Notes: generated by a model from the letters alone, not told the origin. A DNA stretch of 49,577 bases from Actinomycetota bacterium (GCA_003168255.1 PMSU01000041.1:1-49577); one strand, 5' to 3'. Counted from the first letter of the stretch, positions 26,988 to 36,460 are shown. Numbers and translations: made by a program.

Positions 26988-27136
26988 GAGGGGTCATGGT
27001 AGTCCGTTGATACATCCTTGACTGGATATATAACCAATATGACTGATTTGTTCTGTTTTGATACCTTCGTCCTCCCCTTCGTTCCAGCTCGCCGCTGCCT
27101 GCTTCGCCCAGGTGACTCGCTGGTAACGTCGCCGGC

Positions 27137-28879
27137 ATGAACGATGGCCCCCAAGTGCCCGTACATGGCGGCATGCTCGCTGTTGCAGCCGCGCGTGGTC
27201 ATGGCGTCACCACGATGTTCACGCTGTCCGGCGGACACGTGTTCCCGCTATACGACGGCGCGGTTAAGGCGGACCCGCCGCTGCGGCTGGTGGACGTTCG
27301 GCATGAGCAAACCGCCGTGTTCGCAGCCGAGGCAACCGCGCGGCTCACCCGGACCCCCGGCCTGGCCGTGCTGACCGCAGGCCCCGGGGTGACCAACGGG
27401 GTGAGCGCCATCACGACGGCGTACTTCAACGGTTCTCCGGTGGTTGTGCTGGCCGGCCGCGCCCCGGACTACCGCTGGGGATCCGGCAGCCTCCAGGAGC
27501 TAGACCATCCGCAACTGGTCGCTCCGATTACCAAGCGGGCCTGGACCGAGCACGAGACCAAGAGGATCGCGGGGGCGGTAGACGAGGCCTTCCGGCTTGC
27601 CGTCACCGCGCACCGGGGCCCGGTGTTCCTCGACATCTCACTCGAGGCACTGTTTGGGCAAAGTGAGACCGGACCCAGCGATACTCAGTCGTCGCCGAGT
27701 GAGCGGGGGGCGGCGGCCGCCCGGGGGGCGGCGGTCGCCCTCCGGGCGGCCGAGACGATCGATGCCGGGGCGGTCGACCGGATCGCCGGGCTGCTAGCCG
27801 ATGCGCAGCGCCCGGTTCTTATCCTCGGATCGGACGTCTGGCTGAACGGGGCAGAGAAGGAAGCGCGCCTGGCCGCCGAAGAGCTGCGGCTGCCTGTCAT
27901 CGCGAACGGCCAGGGTCGTGGCATCCTCCCGGCCGGGCACGAACTGCTCGTGACCCGAGCCCGGTCCGTCGCACTGCGCGAAGCGGACCTGGTCATCGTG
28001 GTGGGTGCACCGCTGGACTTCCGGCTGGGGTACGGCGAGTTCGGCGGAAAAGACGGCGCACCTCGAGCACAGGTCATCCACGTGGCAGACGCGGCTGGGC
28101 AGATCGCGGGACACTGCCCGCTCGCCGCCTCTGCGGCCGGCAGTCTCGCTGCGTTCTTCACCCAGCTCGCGGGCGGTGGTGCTGGCGGCGCGGGGAGCTC
28201 GGGCGCGGGCGCAGGTAGCCGGGCGGCGGGCCCTGGCCACGATTGGCTGTCTCGGCTACAAGACGCGGTGCAGACCGCCGTACAGGCTGACAGTGACCAG
28301 CTGTCTAGCGATGCCAGCCCCATTCACCCAATGCGGGTCTACGGCGAACTCAACCGGCTGCTCGAGGACGACGCAATAGTCATCGGCGATGGCGGGGACT
28401 TCGTCTCGTACGCGGGAAAATACATCGAGCCGAGCCGCCCTGGCGGATGGCTCGATCCTGGCCCCTACGGATGCCTGGGCACCGGGCTCGGTTATGCCAT
28501 CGCCGCTCGGATCGCCCGGCCATCGGCACAGGTAGCCCTGCTGCTCGGGGACGGCGCGGCCGGATTCTCGCTGATGGACGTGGACACGCTGGTGCGACAC
28601 GAGCTGCCCGTGGTCATGATCTGCGGCAACAATGGGATCTGGGGTCTGGAGAGGCACCCGATGCGCGCGCTCTACGGGTACGACGTCGCCGCCGAGCTGC
28701 AGCCTATGTGCCGATACGACGACGTGGTGCACGCGCTAGGCGGCGCCGGGGAACTGGTCACCGAGCCAGCACAGATCGCGCCCGCGCTGCGCCGGGCGTT
28801 CGACGCCGGCGTGCCCTATCTGGTCAACGTGATCACCGATGCGGACGTCGCCTATCCGCGATCGACCACGGGCATCTGA
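27137..28879 (+). CDS. ThDP-dependent enzyme, IlvG-like acetolactate synthase family
   Basis: A 580-residue enzyme with the three ThDP-enzyme domains. The N-terminal domain has [14 protein letters not shown] and the catalytic Glu in [13 protein letters not shown]. The central domain is [38 protein letters not shown]. The C-terminal ThDP motif runs [35 protein letters not shown]. It is closest in my memory to mycobacterial IlvG (Rv1820), a putative acetolactate synthase whose true reaction is not settled. There is a low-complexity Gly/Ala/Ser insert at ~353-378. No ilvN or ilvC is nearby. The bsaP ATG follows its stop after 2 bases. Confidence 0.85.
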   Translation: MNDGPQVPVHGGMLAVAAARGHGVTTMFTLSGGHVFPLYDGAVKADPPLRLVDVRHEQTAVFAAEATARLTRTPGLAVLTAGPGVTNGVSAITTAYFNGSPVVVLAGRAPDYRWGSGSLQELDHPQLVAPITKRAWTEHETKRIAGAVDEAFRLAVTAHRGPVFLDISLEALFGQSETGPSDTQSSPSERGAAAARGAAVALRAAETIDAGAVDRIAGLLADAQRPVLILGSDVWLNGAEKEARLAAEELRLPVIANGQGRGILPAGHELLVTRARSVALREADLVIVVGAPLDFRLGYGEFGGKDGAPRAQVIHVADAAGQIAGHCPLAASAAGSLAAFFTQLAGGGAGGAGSSGAGAGSRAAGPGHDWLSRLQDAVQTAVQADSDQLSSDASPIHPMRVYGELNRLLEDDAIVIGDGGDFVSYAGKYIEPSRPGGWLDPGPYGCLGTGLGYAIAARIARPSAQVALLLGDGAAGFSLMDVDTLVRHELPVVMICGNNGIWGLERHPMRALYGYDVAAELQPMCRYDDVVHALGGAGELVTEPAQIAPALRRAFDAGVPYLVNVITDADVAYPRSTTGI

Positions 28880-28881
28880 GC

Positions 28882-29076
28882 ATGGATGCCGGTTACTGCG
28901 ATCACTGCGGCCAGCCGACCGATTCGCGGGACCACGAGGCATGCCAGCGAGCCGGCGTCCTCGATCCGCCGCGCTACTGCACGCAGTGCGGCCGCCGGAT
29001 GGTCGTAAAGGTCACCCCGGACCACTGGACGGCCCGGTGCTCCAGGCATGGCCTTGCAGAGGACGTCAGCCGATGA
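28882..29076 (+). CDS. bsaP: Biotin synthase auxiliary protein BsaP
   Basis: A 64-residue Cys-rich protein: YCDHCGQP (Cys6, Cys9), HEACQR (Cys21), [30 protein letters not shown] (Cys33, Cys36, Cys53). This matches the family of Rv1590, encoded beside bioB in mycobacteria and shown to be required for BioB turnover, probably by helping renew its iron-sulfur cluster. ATG 28882 lies 2 bases after the stop of the IlvG-like gene, so it is translated from that message here rather than from the bioB message. The 3' end overlaps the convergent carrier gene by 11 bases. Confidence 0.88.
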   Translation: MDAGYCDHCGQPTDSRDHEACQRAGVLDPPRYCTQCGRRMVVKVTPDHWTARCSRHGLAEDVSR

Positions 29077-29278
29077 CGGCGATCAGGTCGCCTTCCTGCA
29101 CGACATCGCCCTCTGCCACTGCCAGCTTCGTCACGGTACCGGGCGCCTCCGCGAGTACGGGGATCTCCATCTTCATCGATTCGAGGATCACCAGCGTGTC
29201 ACCGTCGTCAACGGCTGTGCCCTCGGTGGTGACAACCTTCCACACGTTCGCGACCATTTCCGCGCGGACTTCCGCCAC
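29066..29278 (-). CDS. Free-standing biotinyl/lipoyl carrier protein (TB7.3-like BCCP)
   Basis: A 70-residue single-domain carrier with the biotinylation motif ESMKMEIP; Lys36 is the predicted biotin site. It is collinear with M. tuberculosis TB7.3 (Rv3221c), which lies beside pdtaS there. No carboxylase subunit is nearby, so its partner is unknown. GTG 29278 is preceded by AAAGGAGA. It sits at the end of the biotin block, so cofactor synthesis and a cofactor acceptor are neighbours. Confidence 0.92.
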   Translation of the reverse strand: MAEVRAEMVANVWKVVTTEGTAVDDGDTLVILESMKMEIPVLAEAPGTVTKLAVAEGDVVQEGDLIAVIG

Positions 29279-29374
29279 CCGCGTCTCCTTTCCTCGACCG
29301 GATCCGTCTTACGGGGCCGACGACCCCCATCCTCCGACCTCACCATTGTCTAGGACTTAACCGGCAGAAACCAC

Positions 29375-30661
29375 TCAAGTCAGACTGAGGGAACGCCGAC
29401 CCACCACCTTGCTGAGCGCTTCGACAACTCCAGGATCGTATTCGAACGCCGTGTCAAGCCGCAGCCGCTCAAGCGCGGCGGCGGCACGATCCCGGTCGGC
29501 GGAGCTGCCCACCAGGTCGTCGAACGCGTTAGCAGCCCGGATGATCCGGCTGGCCACCGGCGGTCCGGGACCAGGGCCCGGGTCTCGCGAGGGTTCACTT
29601 TGCCGCATGACAATGTCCGCGACCTGATCGAGGACACCCGCCTGACGTATCACGTCGGCACCAAGCTCGGCTATGCGCCGCTGGTCGCCAGCGGAGACGA
29701 GCACGGTTGCCCCGCCAGGAATCGGGTCCCGCAGCGAGAGCTGGCCGATGTCATGCATGAGCGCCGCATACTCCAGTTCGAGCAGGTCAGTCTCGCTCAT
29801 CCCGAGCTCACGTCCGACGGCCACGGCGAGCCTGCTCACCCGGCGCGAGTGCCCGCCCTCCACGTAGCCGCCCACCTCCGTCATCCTGGACAGGGCACGC
29901 ACGGTCTCCAGGTAGGTGGTACGAATTCCCACGTACCTGCGAAACGCGACCTGCGAGACAAGCAGCGGCCCGGTGAAGACCCACACCGCGGCTAGACCCA
30001 TGACCTCCGAGGAGAACGCGATCAGCAACGCAGACGCGCCCACCGCCGTGCCGAGCGGCAGCTGAACGCGCAGCTCGTCCCAGAGCGCAACGCTGAATCT
30101 CGCACGCAGCTCTTCGGCCCTGATGAGCGCGCCGATGACCGCATCCACGAACCACGCCAGCACGACAAGCAGGGTCATGACCGCAAGTGCGACCCACCAG
30201 TGGTTCTGCATCAGAGCGGTCGGCGCGAGCGGCCGGAATACGAAGGCCACGCAAGCCACTGCCACAAGCCGCGAGGCCATCCCGGCCAGCTTCGCGGGGC
30301 GGCCGGCGGCAAGATGAGGCAGTGCGCCCACGATCATCCCGCCAGCCGTAATCACGATCACTTGCAGGGCGGACTGGATGGCCGGGCGGTCACCGATATC
30401 CAGGAGTAGCGCGTAGCCGAGCGCCCCCCCGGCGGCGATCGGGGCCGACTCGCGGTTGCCGGGCAGCGTGATCCGCAGCAGCTCGCCAAGGGCAACTAGG
30501 GAGCCGAACGCCACGGCATCGCTGACCTGCACGACACCGGTCGCAGCTGTCTGGGCGATGGCCGCGACGGCGAGCATGCCCGCGGCTGCGATGAGCAGCA
30601 GCTGACCCGAATCCATCGCCTGCCAAGAGGCGCCGCGTGTCCCGGGTCGGTGAACGGTCAT
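29375..30661 (-). CDS. Membrane protein with degenerate HD-GYP-type phosphohydrolase domain
   Basis: A 428-residue protein with roughly six to seven N-terminal hydrophobic helices (res ~18-240), then an HD domain with GHSRRVSRLAVAVGREL (His271) and LMHDIGQLSLRDP (His303-Asp304). The HHExxDGxGYP stretch of true HD-GYP phosphodiesterases is absent; the region reads IVMRQSEPSRDPGPGPG. Catalysis on cyclic di-GMP is therefore doubtful, and a partner or sensing role is possible. It starts 8 bases after the HD-GYP gene upstream, forming a two-gene operon whose members share topology. Confidence 0.82.
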   Translation of the reverse strand: MTVHRPGTRGASWQAMDSGQLLLIAAAGMLAVAAIAQTAATGVVQVSDAVAFGSLVALGELLRITLPGNRESAPIAAGGALGYALLLDIGDRPAIQSALQVIVITAGGMIVGALPHLAAGRPAKLAGMASRLVAVACVAFVFRPLAPTALMQNHWWVALAVMTLLVVLAWFVDAVIGALIRAEELRARFSVALWDELRVQLPLGTAVGASALLIAFSSEVMGLAAVWVFTGPLLVSQVAFRRYVGIRTTYLETVRALSRMTEVGGYVEGGHSRRVSRLAVAVGRELGMSETDLLELEYAALMHDIGQLSLRDPIPGGATVLVSAGDQRRIAELGADVIRQAGVLDQVADIVMRQSEPSRDPGPGPGPPVASRIIRAANAFDDLVGSSADRDRAAAALERLRLDTAFEYDPGVVEALSKVVGRRSLSLT

Positions 30662-30669
30662 TGCCCGGC

Positions 30670-32028
30670 TCAGCGGTTCTCTACAACGCGCAGCGGGGCA
30701 GTCGGGTCGTCGTGATCCTGGGCGGTTATCCCATCAGGAGGACCGGCCGGCGGGTCGACAGGAGCAGGCCGTTCCCAGCCATCTCGCTGCAGCGCTGTCA
30801 CGAACGCGTCCACCAGCGCCGGGTCGAACTGCGTGCCTGACCACTTACGGAGCTCTGCGATTGCCTGGTCGATCCGTCGCGCGCCCCGGTACGAGCGGGT
30901 TGAGGTCATCGAGTCGAACGCGTCGGCCACCGCGATGACCCTGGCGAACTCGGGAATCTCGTCGCCTGCCAGCCCCAGCGGGTAGCCGCGGCCGTCGATC
31001 CGCTCGTGGTGATGCATGATCCCGGCGAGCGCCTCGTCAAGGAAACCGATCTCCCTGACGATCTCCAGGCCGCGCATGGGATGCAGCTGGATCGCCGCGA
31101 ACTCCTCCTCGGTCAGGCTCCCGGACTTCTGCAGTACCTTCGTGGGCACGCCGAGTTTCCCGACGTCGTGCAGCATGCCGGCGTAGGTGATCGCTTCCAG
31201 CCGGTCGGCCCGCATGCCGATCTCGCTGGCGAGCATGGCAGATCCCCTGGAGACGCGCTCGCTGTGGCCTCGGGTATAGAAATCTTTGGTCTCGACCGCC
31301 TTGCATAGCGCCGCCATCGTGGCCTCGTAGGCCCGTTGCTGGGCCGCGTACTGGCCGATCGCCCACCGCGCCACGAACAGCGGGATCAGCACCAGGATGG
31401 CGGCAAAAGCACCCACCACGCTCCAGAGCGCCGCGATGAGCAACCCGAACGCAGCGTAACCCAGATCAGAGAGCATCAATCGCAGGTCAAGCCCAGTGCG
31501 AGCCTTCCGGGCAGTCCCCTCGCCACTGCGCGTCAGCCAGAGCACGCCTCGCAGCAACCCATGATTAGCGATCACGTGGACAGCAGCCGCAGCTGCGAAC
31601 GGACCGATAATTCCGGGGAAAGAATTGCGGCTTGGGACTCCGACATGACCGCCGAGGATCAGGAACGCTCGCCCTGCCGCGTACGCGCTCAGGGCGTACA
31701 TGCCGGCGTTGAAGAACCGTCGCACCGGCTGAGTGTGCCGCCGCACCCTCAGCACCGCCGAGAAACCGACGAGGGCCGCACCCACAGGCCCGAGCAGCAC
31801 TACTGAGGCGAGAGTCGCCGAACTGCTCGGCGACCATACCGCCCCCCGCAGCGAGCTGAAAGATGCTGGTGCCGACTCGCACAGCAAGAATAGCGAAGCC
31901 AGGACGACAAGGGTGAACCAGCCGACCCCGGTGAAGTTGAAGGGACCACGAACGATGACAACGCATGCGCCAACCAGGACAACCGCGACGTAAAGCCGTG
32001 CGGCACGCGGCAGCGAACCCACCCGCAC
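30670..32028 (-). CDS. Membrane-bound HD-GYP domain phosphodiesterase
   Basis: A 452-residue protein. About seven hydrophobic segments in residues 10-225 form an unnamed membrane sensor. The HD-GYP domain (~235-430) is complete: GHSERVSRGSAMLA (His255), MLHDVGKLGVPTKVL (His287-Asp288), MHHHERIDGRGYPLGLAG (to Pro350) and ADAFDSMTSTRSYR. Such enzymes hydrolyse cyclic di-GMP or related dinucleotides. No GGDEF protein is in the window. The GTG start at 32028 follows AGGGGG closely; a second GTG two codons later is possible. It heads the operon with the degenerate HD protein. Confidence 0.9.
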   Translation of the reverse strand: MRVGSLPRAARLYVAVVLVGACVVIVRGPFNFTGVGWFTLVVLASLFLLCESAPASFSSLRGAVWSPSSSATLASVVLLGPVGAALVGFSAVLRVRRHTQPVRRFFNAGMYALSAYAAGRAFLILGGHVGVPSRNSFPGIIGPFAAAAAVHVIANHGLLRGVLWLTRSGEGTARKARTGLDLRLMLSDLGYAAFGLLIAALWSVVGAFAAILVLIPLFVARWAIGQYAAQQRAYEATMAALCKAVETKDFYTRGHSERVSRGSAMLASEIGMRADRLEAITYAGMLHDVGKLGVPTKVLQKSGSLTEEEFAAIQLHPMRGLEIVREIGFLDEALAGIMHHHERIDGRGYPLGLAGDEIPEFARVIAVADAFDSMTSTRSYRGARRIDQAIAELRKWSGTQFDPALVDAFVTALQRDGWERPAPVDPPAGPPDGITAQDHDDPTAPLRVVENR

Positions 32029-32268
32029 CCCCTAGCAGTCGAGCCCGACCGCCATCAGTCCCAGGAGACGCCTGGCACGGTCTGCACGGCGTCAGCAGTC
32101 GCGTGAGAGACTGCGACCTCACGACTCACCGAGAATGCCCACAGCGCGGGCATATCTGGCCACCTCCCTAGCCAAATGCGCAGGCATCAGCCCGCTACGG
32201 TTGCGGCCTGCCACTTAGGGTAACCCGAACGCCGTGACAAGCGCAGGCCCAATCGGCATCGTGAGCAC
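32029..32268 (-). promoter_or_regulatory. Leader of the HD-GYP operon with a candidate structured RNA element
   Basis: No gene seen. On the minus strand, about 32185-32215, nested stems can form: GCAGG pairs with CCTGC and encloses CCGC-AACCGTA-GCGG. It does not match the cyclic-di-GMP-I riboswitch consensus or other switches I know. It may be a leader hairpin or a coincidence in G/C-rich sequence. Confidence 0.25.
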
Positions 32269-32303
32269 ATCGTGACTCTTGACATACACAAAGTCATCAC
32301 GAT
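32269..32303 (-). terminator. Stem-loop at the end of the epimerase gene
   Basis: ATCGTGACT (32269-32277) pairs with AGTCATCACGAT (32292-32303) with a small bulge and a 14-base loop. It overlaps the epimerase stop codon. There is no T-tract, so it is a modest terminator candidate. Confidence 0.45.
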
Positions 32304-33247
32304 TCCTGCTGGCCGCCGCTAGCCTGCTTCAGCCAGTCCACCGTGCCACCGATACCGTCACGCAGACTAGTCGCGGGGACCCAGCCAAGACCATCCTTAG
32401 CCGACCCGGGATCAACGACCATATCCGGCAGGTCACCGGGCCGCACAGGTGCGTGGCCAGGCATAGCACCGGACCCGATAGCCCCCGCCACCAGGGCGTG
32501 CAGTTCCATGTCCGTGGTGCGGATGCCGGTGCCGATGTTGAAGCGCCCGCCACTGCCCCGGTTACCGCAGGCGAGCAGATAGGCATCCACGACATCGCCG
32601 ACATACACGTAATCTCGCGACTGCCGACCGTCGCCGAATACGTGCGTGGGGGCACCGCGCAGCAGCGCATCAGCGAAGATCGTGACCACGCCGGCCTCAC
32701 CATCTCGCCGCTGCCGCGGGCCGTACACGTTGGCCAGGGTCAGTGTGGTGAAGTCGAGACCATGCAGCGCCCGGTAGGTGTCGAGGTAGACCTCGCCGCA
32801 GACCTTGGACGCGCCGTAGGGGGAACGCGGGCGAAGTTCCGCCTCGGCAGAGACCGGGAAGGCAGCCGGAATGCCGTACGCGGCAACCGAGGAGGTGAAT
32901 ACCACCTTGCGGGCACCCGCCGCGCGCGCAGCTTCAAGAACATTGACCGTGCCGAGCACGTTGACCAAGGCGTCATTCACTGGGTCATCGACGCTGGCCC
33001 GGACGCTGATCTGGGCCGCCAGGTGACACACCACCTCCGGCCGCCAGCCAACCGCGAGCTCGGTTACCTCGGGGTCGGTCACGTCCATCCGATGGAAGGC
33101 CGCACCGCCGCGGATGGCATCGGCGAGATTCGCTGCACGGCCCGATGAGAGGTCGTCCACCCCGGCAACTTGATGGCCCTCGCGAATCAGCTGGTCAACA
33201 AGATGCGAGCCGATGAACCCGGCCGCGCCAGTGACAAGTACACGCAT
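32297..33247 (-). CDS. NAD-dependent epimerase/dehydratase (UDP-glucose 4-epimerase-like, extended SDR)
   Basis: A 316-residue extended SDR: MRVLVTGAAGFIGSHLVDQLI (NAD-binding GxxGxxG), VDDLSSGRAANL, TSSVAAYG and the catalytic SPYGASKVCGEVY (Tyr-x3-Lys), with VYGPRQ, SRDYVYVGDVVDAYLLA and FNIGTG typical of nucleotide-sugar epimerases. ATG 33247 gives the family N-terminus; longer frames add only basic residues. There are no glycosyltransferase neighbours, and the adjacent gene is a STAND regulator whose stop lies 4 bases upstream of this start. Substrate probably a UDP-hexose (family inference). Confidence 0.9.
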   Translation of the reverse strand: MRVLVTGAAGFIGSHLVDQLIREGHQVAGVDDLSSGRAANLADAIRGGAAFHRMDVTDPEVTELAVGWRPEVVCHLAAQISVRASVDDPVNDALVNVLGTVNVLEAARAAGARKVVFTSSVAAYGIPAAFPVSAEAELRPRSPYGASKVCGEVYLDTYRALHGLDFTTLTLANVYGPRQRRDGEAGVVTIFADALLRGAPTHVFGDGRQSRDYVYVGDVVDAYLLACGNRGSGGRFNIGTGIRTTDMELHALVAGAIGSGAMPGHAPVRPGDLPDMVVDPGSAKDGLGWVPATSLRDGIGGTVDWLKQASGGQQES

Positions 33248-33251
33248 CCGA

Positions 33252-35723
33252 TCATGATCGCATCTCAGCCGAGCACGCACGACCCGCCGCGCGGCACTCG
33301 TCCAGGGAGTGGACCGTCAATTCCTCGTATCTAGGCAGACCCAGCTCTTGGAAGATCGGGAAACACCGTTGCAGGAAGGGGACTGCCCGCTGGGCATCAC
33401 CAAGTGCGACGTGCGCCTGGCCCAACTTGAGCAGGCACAGAGCCTCGCCGCGACGGTCCCCATACTGCTCGAAAACGGTCATTGCCCTAAAGAGGACGTC
33501 GATAGCCTCTTTATGACGTCCTCGATCGTTATAAGAGTCCCCCAGCATGCCCAGAAGGTACGCCTGACCTGTTACATAAGTGCCAAGCCGCTGGCTTACC
33601 TCGATTCCGCGTCGACAGCAGCCCTCTGCGAGCTGATGCCTTCCGACCAGAGACATGGAGAATGTAAGTGTCGTAAGAGCATAATATTCCCAGGCTAGCT
33701 CGTGCATGTCCCGGGCAATCGCTACCGCCTGCTCACAGAGCGCTATCCCCCGGTCATGGCTCCCTAGCCTGGTCAGCGCGAGCCCCAGCACGCGCAAGGC
33801 CATCACCTCGGTGCCAGGTTCTCTGAGCTGTCGGGCTAGGCCAAGACAGCGCTCGGCGTTATCACGCTGAATTTCGTAGCGGCCTAGCGCCTCGGCGCAG
33901 AATGCCCGCCAGTACAGCGCCGCTGCAAGAGTGCCGCGGACACCGCGCGCCTCCAAGACAGGCACGCACTCTTCCAGCGCGGCGAGTGCGTCGGCGAAAC
34001 GACCCCGGTCTGCCATTACCCACGCGAGGTGGAATTTGGCATCTGAGGACGTTGCAATATCATCGGCCTGTTCTGCAGCCGCTTCAATCGCCTGCCAGAT
34101 CTGCTCTGCGTCGTCGTCACGGTGCTGAAGAGACTGGAAGGTCAATTGACAGGATGCCAGCCGTGCTGCCGCCTGGTGCCATTGGCAGACGCATGCCAAT
34201 CTCGTGATGGCCAGCAGGTTCAGCCGCTCGGCGGTGAACCAGGCATCGGGCTCGGCGGTAAGACGGCGGGCCAGCGTGTCCGAGACCACAATCCGGGCGG
34301 ACAGCCGATCCCGTGGCGGGAAGAAACCGAGCGAGGGTAGCCCGTGATCTGCCAGATCCGCTAGCTCCAGGAAACTGGCCAGCACCCGTTCCAGTGCGGC
34401 TTCCCGTCCGGCGCTCGGTTCCTCCGCCAGCCGTTCTGCAGCGTAATCACGCAGCAGATCATGCAGCCGGTACCGTGGCTCGCCGGTAGCATCGGCCCCG
34501 ACCGGAGTCAGCAGCGACTTGTCCACCAGCACACCGACGACATCAGCCGCATCCGGCTCACCGAGCAAAGCCGCCATCACCCACCCCGCCACGTCCGCCG
34601 GCCCCAGCAGGGCCAGCCGGCGGAACCCGCGCCTGGCTCGTTCATCCAGCGCCTCATAGCTGGGCGCCACGCTGGCCCGCACCGCCAGATCCCCCACCGC
34701 CAGCTCATCCAGCCGGCTCCGCTCATCAGCCACCATGCCCGCGAGCCGCGCCAGTGACCAGCCCGGCCGGGAAGCCAGCCTCGCCCCGACAATCCGCACC
34801 GCCAGCGGCAGCAACCCGCACGCATCCACCAGCTGATCCGCCGCCTGCTGCTCAGCGGCAACCCGCTCCGCTCCCACGATGTGGCCGAGCAGCTCCACCG
34901 CCTCGGCGTGACCAAGCGAATCAAGCAGGACCGGCCTGGCCCCCTCCAGGTCGGCCAGCCTGCTCCTACTGGTCACGATCACCGCGCAGCCCGGCGTCCC
35001 CGGCAGTAACGGCGCTACCTGCCGCGCCGATCCCGCATCATCAGCCACAACAAGTACCTTCCGGTCTGCCAGGCGAGACCGGTACAGCGCCGCCCGCTGC
35101 TGCGTACTCTCCGGGATCGCGGCGGGGCCAACGCCCAGCGCCCGCAGCACCTCCCCCAAGACCTCGCCCGCATCGCGCGGCTGGCAAGAAGCGCCGGCGA
35201 GCTGCAAATACAGCTGCCCATCAGGAAAAGAAGAGCGCAGGGAGTGCCCCACCCGCAGCGCAAGCGTCGTCTTGCCCACGCCCGGCGGCCCGCTGACCAC
35301 TGCCACGGGCACTACGTCCGCGTCCCGCGTTTGGGTCGCTATCTCGCGGACGCAAGCGCACTCATCCTCACGACTGGTGAAGTCCGCCACCACCGGCGGC
35401 AACTGGCACACTGGCCACGCGGGCTCCGCACGCGCACGCTCCACATCACCCGGAGACGCCTGCACCTGTCTGCCACTCTGCCGGGCACGACACGCCGCCT
35501 CATGCAACTCGGCCCGCACCGGCTCGGGCGCCCCCAGCGCATCCACCAGCAACCCCACCGACCGGAAATACGGCCGCCGTGCCCGATCACGCTCCAGATC
35601 GCTAATCGACCGCGTGCTCAGCCCCGAACGCGCCGCCAGAGCCTCCTGCGTCATCCCAGCCGCCAGCCGCGCGCTGCGCAACAACCCCCCGAACGACCCC
35701 TCGCCGCCCAACCCGGCCACCAC
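33252..35723 (-). CDS. XRE-type HTH/STAND (NB-ARC) ATPase/TPR regulator
   Basis: An ~823-residue signal-transduction ATPase. It has an N-terminal XRE helix-turn-helix (LLRSARLAAGMTQEALAARSGLSTRSISDLERDRARRP), then an NB-ARC domain with Walker A SGPPGVGKTTLAL, Walker B KVLVVADDAG, the sensor TSRSRLADLEG and the GLPLAL-type motif CGLLPLAVRIVGARL. A winged-helix segment (YRLHDLLRDYAAERL) and at least six TPR-like repeats follow (LASFLELADL... ALYWRAFCAEALGRY, LALTRLGSHDRGIALCEQAV, LGMLGDSYNDRGRHKEAIDVLF). This is the AfsR/GutR-like plan without the SARP domain. The start is GTG 35723 or TTG 35735. The target is unknown; the secreted cassette 740 bases away on the other strand is a candidate. Confidence 0.88.
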   Translation of the reverse strand: MVAGLGGEGSFGGLLRSARLAAGMTQEALAARSGLSTRSISDLERDRARRPYFRSVGLLVDALGAPEPVRAELHEAACRARQSGRQVQASPGDVERARAEPAWPVCQLPPVVADFTSREDECACVREIATQTRDADVVPVAVVSGPPGVGKTTLALRVGHSLRSSFPDGQLYLQLAGASCQPRDAGEVLGEVLRALGVGPAAIPESTQQRAALYRSRLADRKVLVVADDAGSARQVAPLLPGTPGCAVIVTSRSRLADLEGARPVLLDSLGHAEAVELLGHIVGAERVAAEQQAADQLVDACGLLPLAVRIVGARLASRPGWSLARLAGMVADERSRLDELAVGDLAVRASVAPSYEALDERARRGFRRLALLGPADVAGWVMAALLGEPDAADVVGVLVDKSLLTPVGADATGEPRYRLHDLLRDYAAERLAEEPSAGREAALERVLASFLELADLADHGLPSLGFFPPRDRLSARIVVSDTLARRLTAEPDAWFTAERLNLLAITRLACVCQWHQAAARLASCQLTFQSLQHRDDDAEQIWQAIEAAAEQADDIATSSDAKFHLAWVMADRGRFADALAALEECVPVLEARGVRGTLAAALYWRAFCAEALGRYEIQRDNAERCLGLARQLREPGTEVMALRVLGLALTRLGSHDRGIALCEQAVAIARDMHELAWEYYALTTLTFSMSLVGRHQLAEGCCRRGIEVSQRLGTYVTGQAYLLGMLGDSYNDRGRHKEAIDVLFRAMTVFEQYGDRRGEALCLLKLGQAHVALGDAQRAVPFLQRCFPIFQELGLPRYEELTVHSLDECRAAGRACSAEMRS

Positions 35724-36460
35724 ACCGCCCCCCAAGGCATGTACCTAAGACGCCAGGCCATCACCTACCAGGCAACATGGCACACCCATCACCATCCGCG
35801 CAAGGCTCCCGTTAATATCTCCCACCCCCAAATCCCGAACACCAGACCATCCCGCCGAGACACTCCCCAAGATCATGTCCCGATCATCCATACACGCAAC
35901 CAGCATGACGCACTTGCAATCCTCCCCCATCCCAGGAGCTCGCCCTCTCCTCCGGCACTCAGGCGCACCACCCGCAGACCCAAGAATGCCGGAACCTCTG
36001 AACACAAAGATCCAGCGTGGCCTTGGCTCACAGCGTCACCATCCGTCCCGCTGGGCGCAAGAAGGAGACTTCCGGAACTCTTCCAGAAGATTTCATGGTG
36101 CTGTCGGCTATAGATTGCCTAGACTCTGAATCGGCTCAAGATGCAGCCTTAAGCAGCCAGCTGAGGTCGCGGAGGGGGGTAGCTCGGTCGCGCGGAACAA
36201 GTGTCTTTACAATGGCGCTGTAGAGAGTTTGCGTTGCTTCTGCCAACTGCCACTAATAGATAGGGGGTTAAGGATTGCCCGGCCACCAGGATAAGCGCTC
36301 ATACCATCGACCGAGTGCACAGCTCATAATTCCAGGCGTACTCGCCGGAATTGAAAATGAGATACCTTAAACTGCAGCTGTTAACTCTGGCATTCAATGC
36401 TAGCTAATCTTGCCGGACATCGCTTAAAATCCTCGCAGTCTAGAAATCGGGGGATTCACT
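35724..36460. other. 737-base gene-poor region between STAND regulator and secreted cassette
   Basis: I see no convincing gene. The base composition is noticeably lower in G+C than the rest of the window, most of all from about 36090 to 36460, where TTAAAAT, TTAACTC and TAATCTT tracts occur. A 68-codon frame (36017-36223) has no ribosome site. The region must contain two divergent promoters and could hold a decayed gene or small RNA. Confidence 0.6.

Noticed and set aside
32029..32268. Cyclic-di-GMP-I riboswitch before the HD-GYP gene
   Set aside because: The conserved core sequences of that riboswitch are not present; only generic stems are seen.
36017..36223. A 68-codon plus-strand frame in the gene-poor region (possible small peptide)
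   Set aside because: GTG start without a ribosome site and no precursor-peptide features or modification genes nearby. The region is better read as non-coding.
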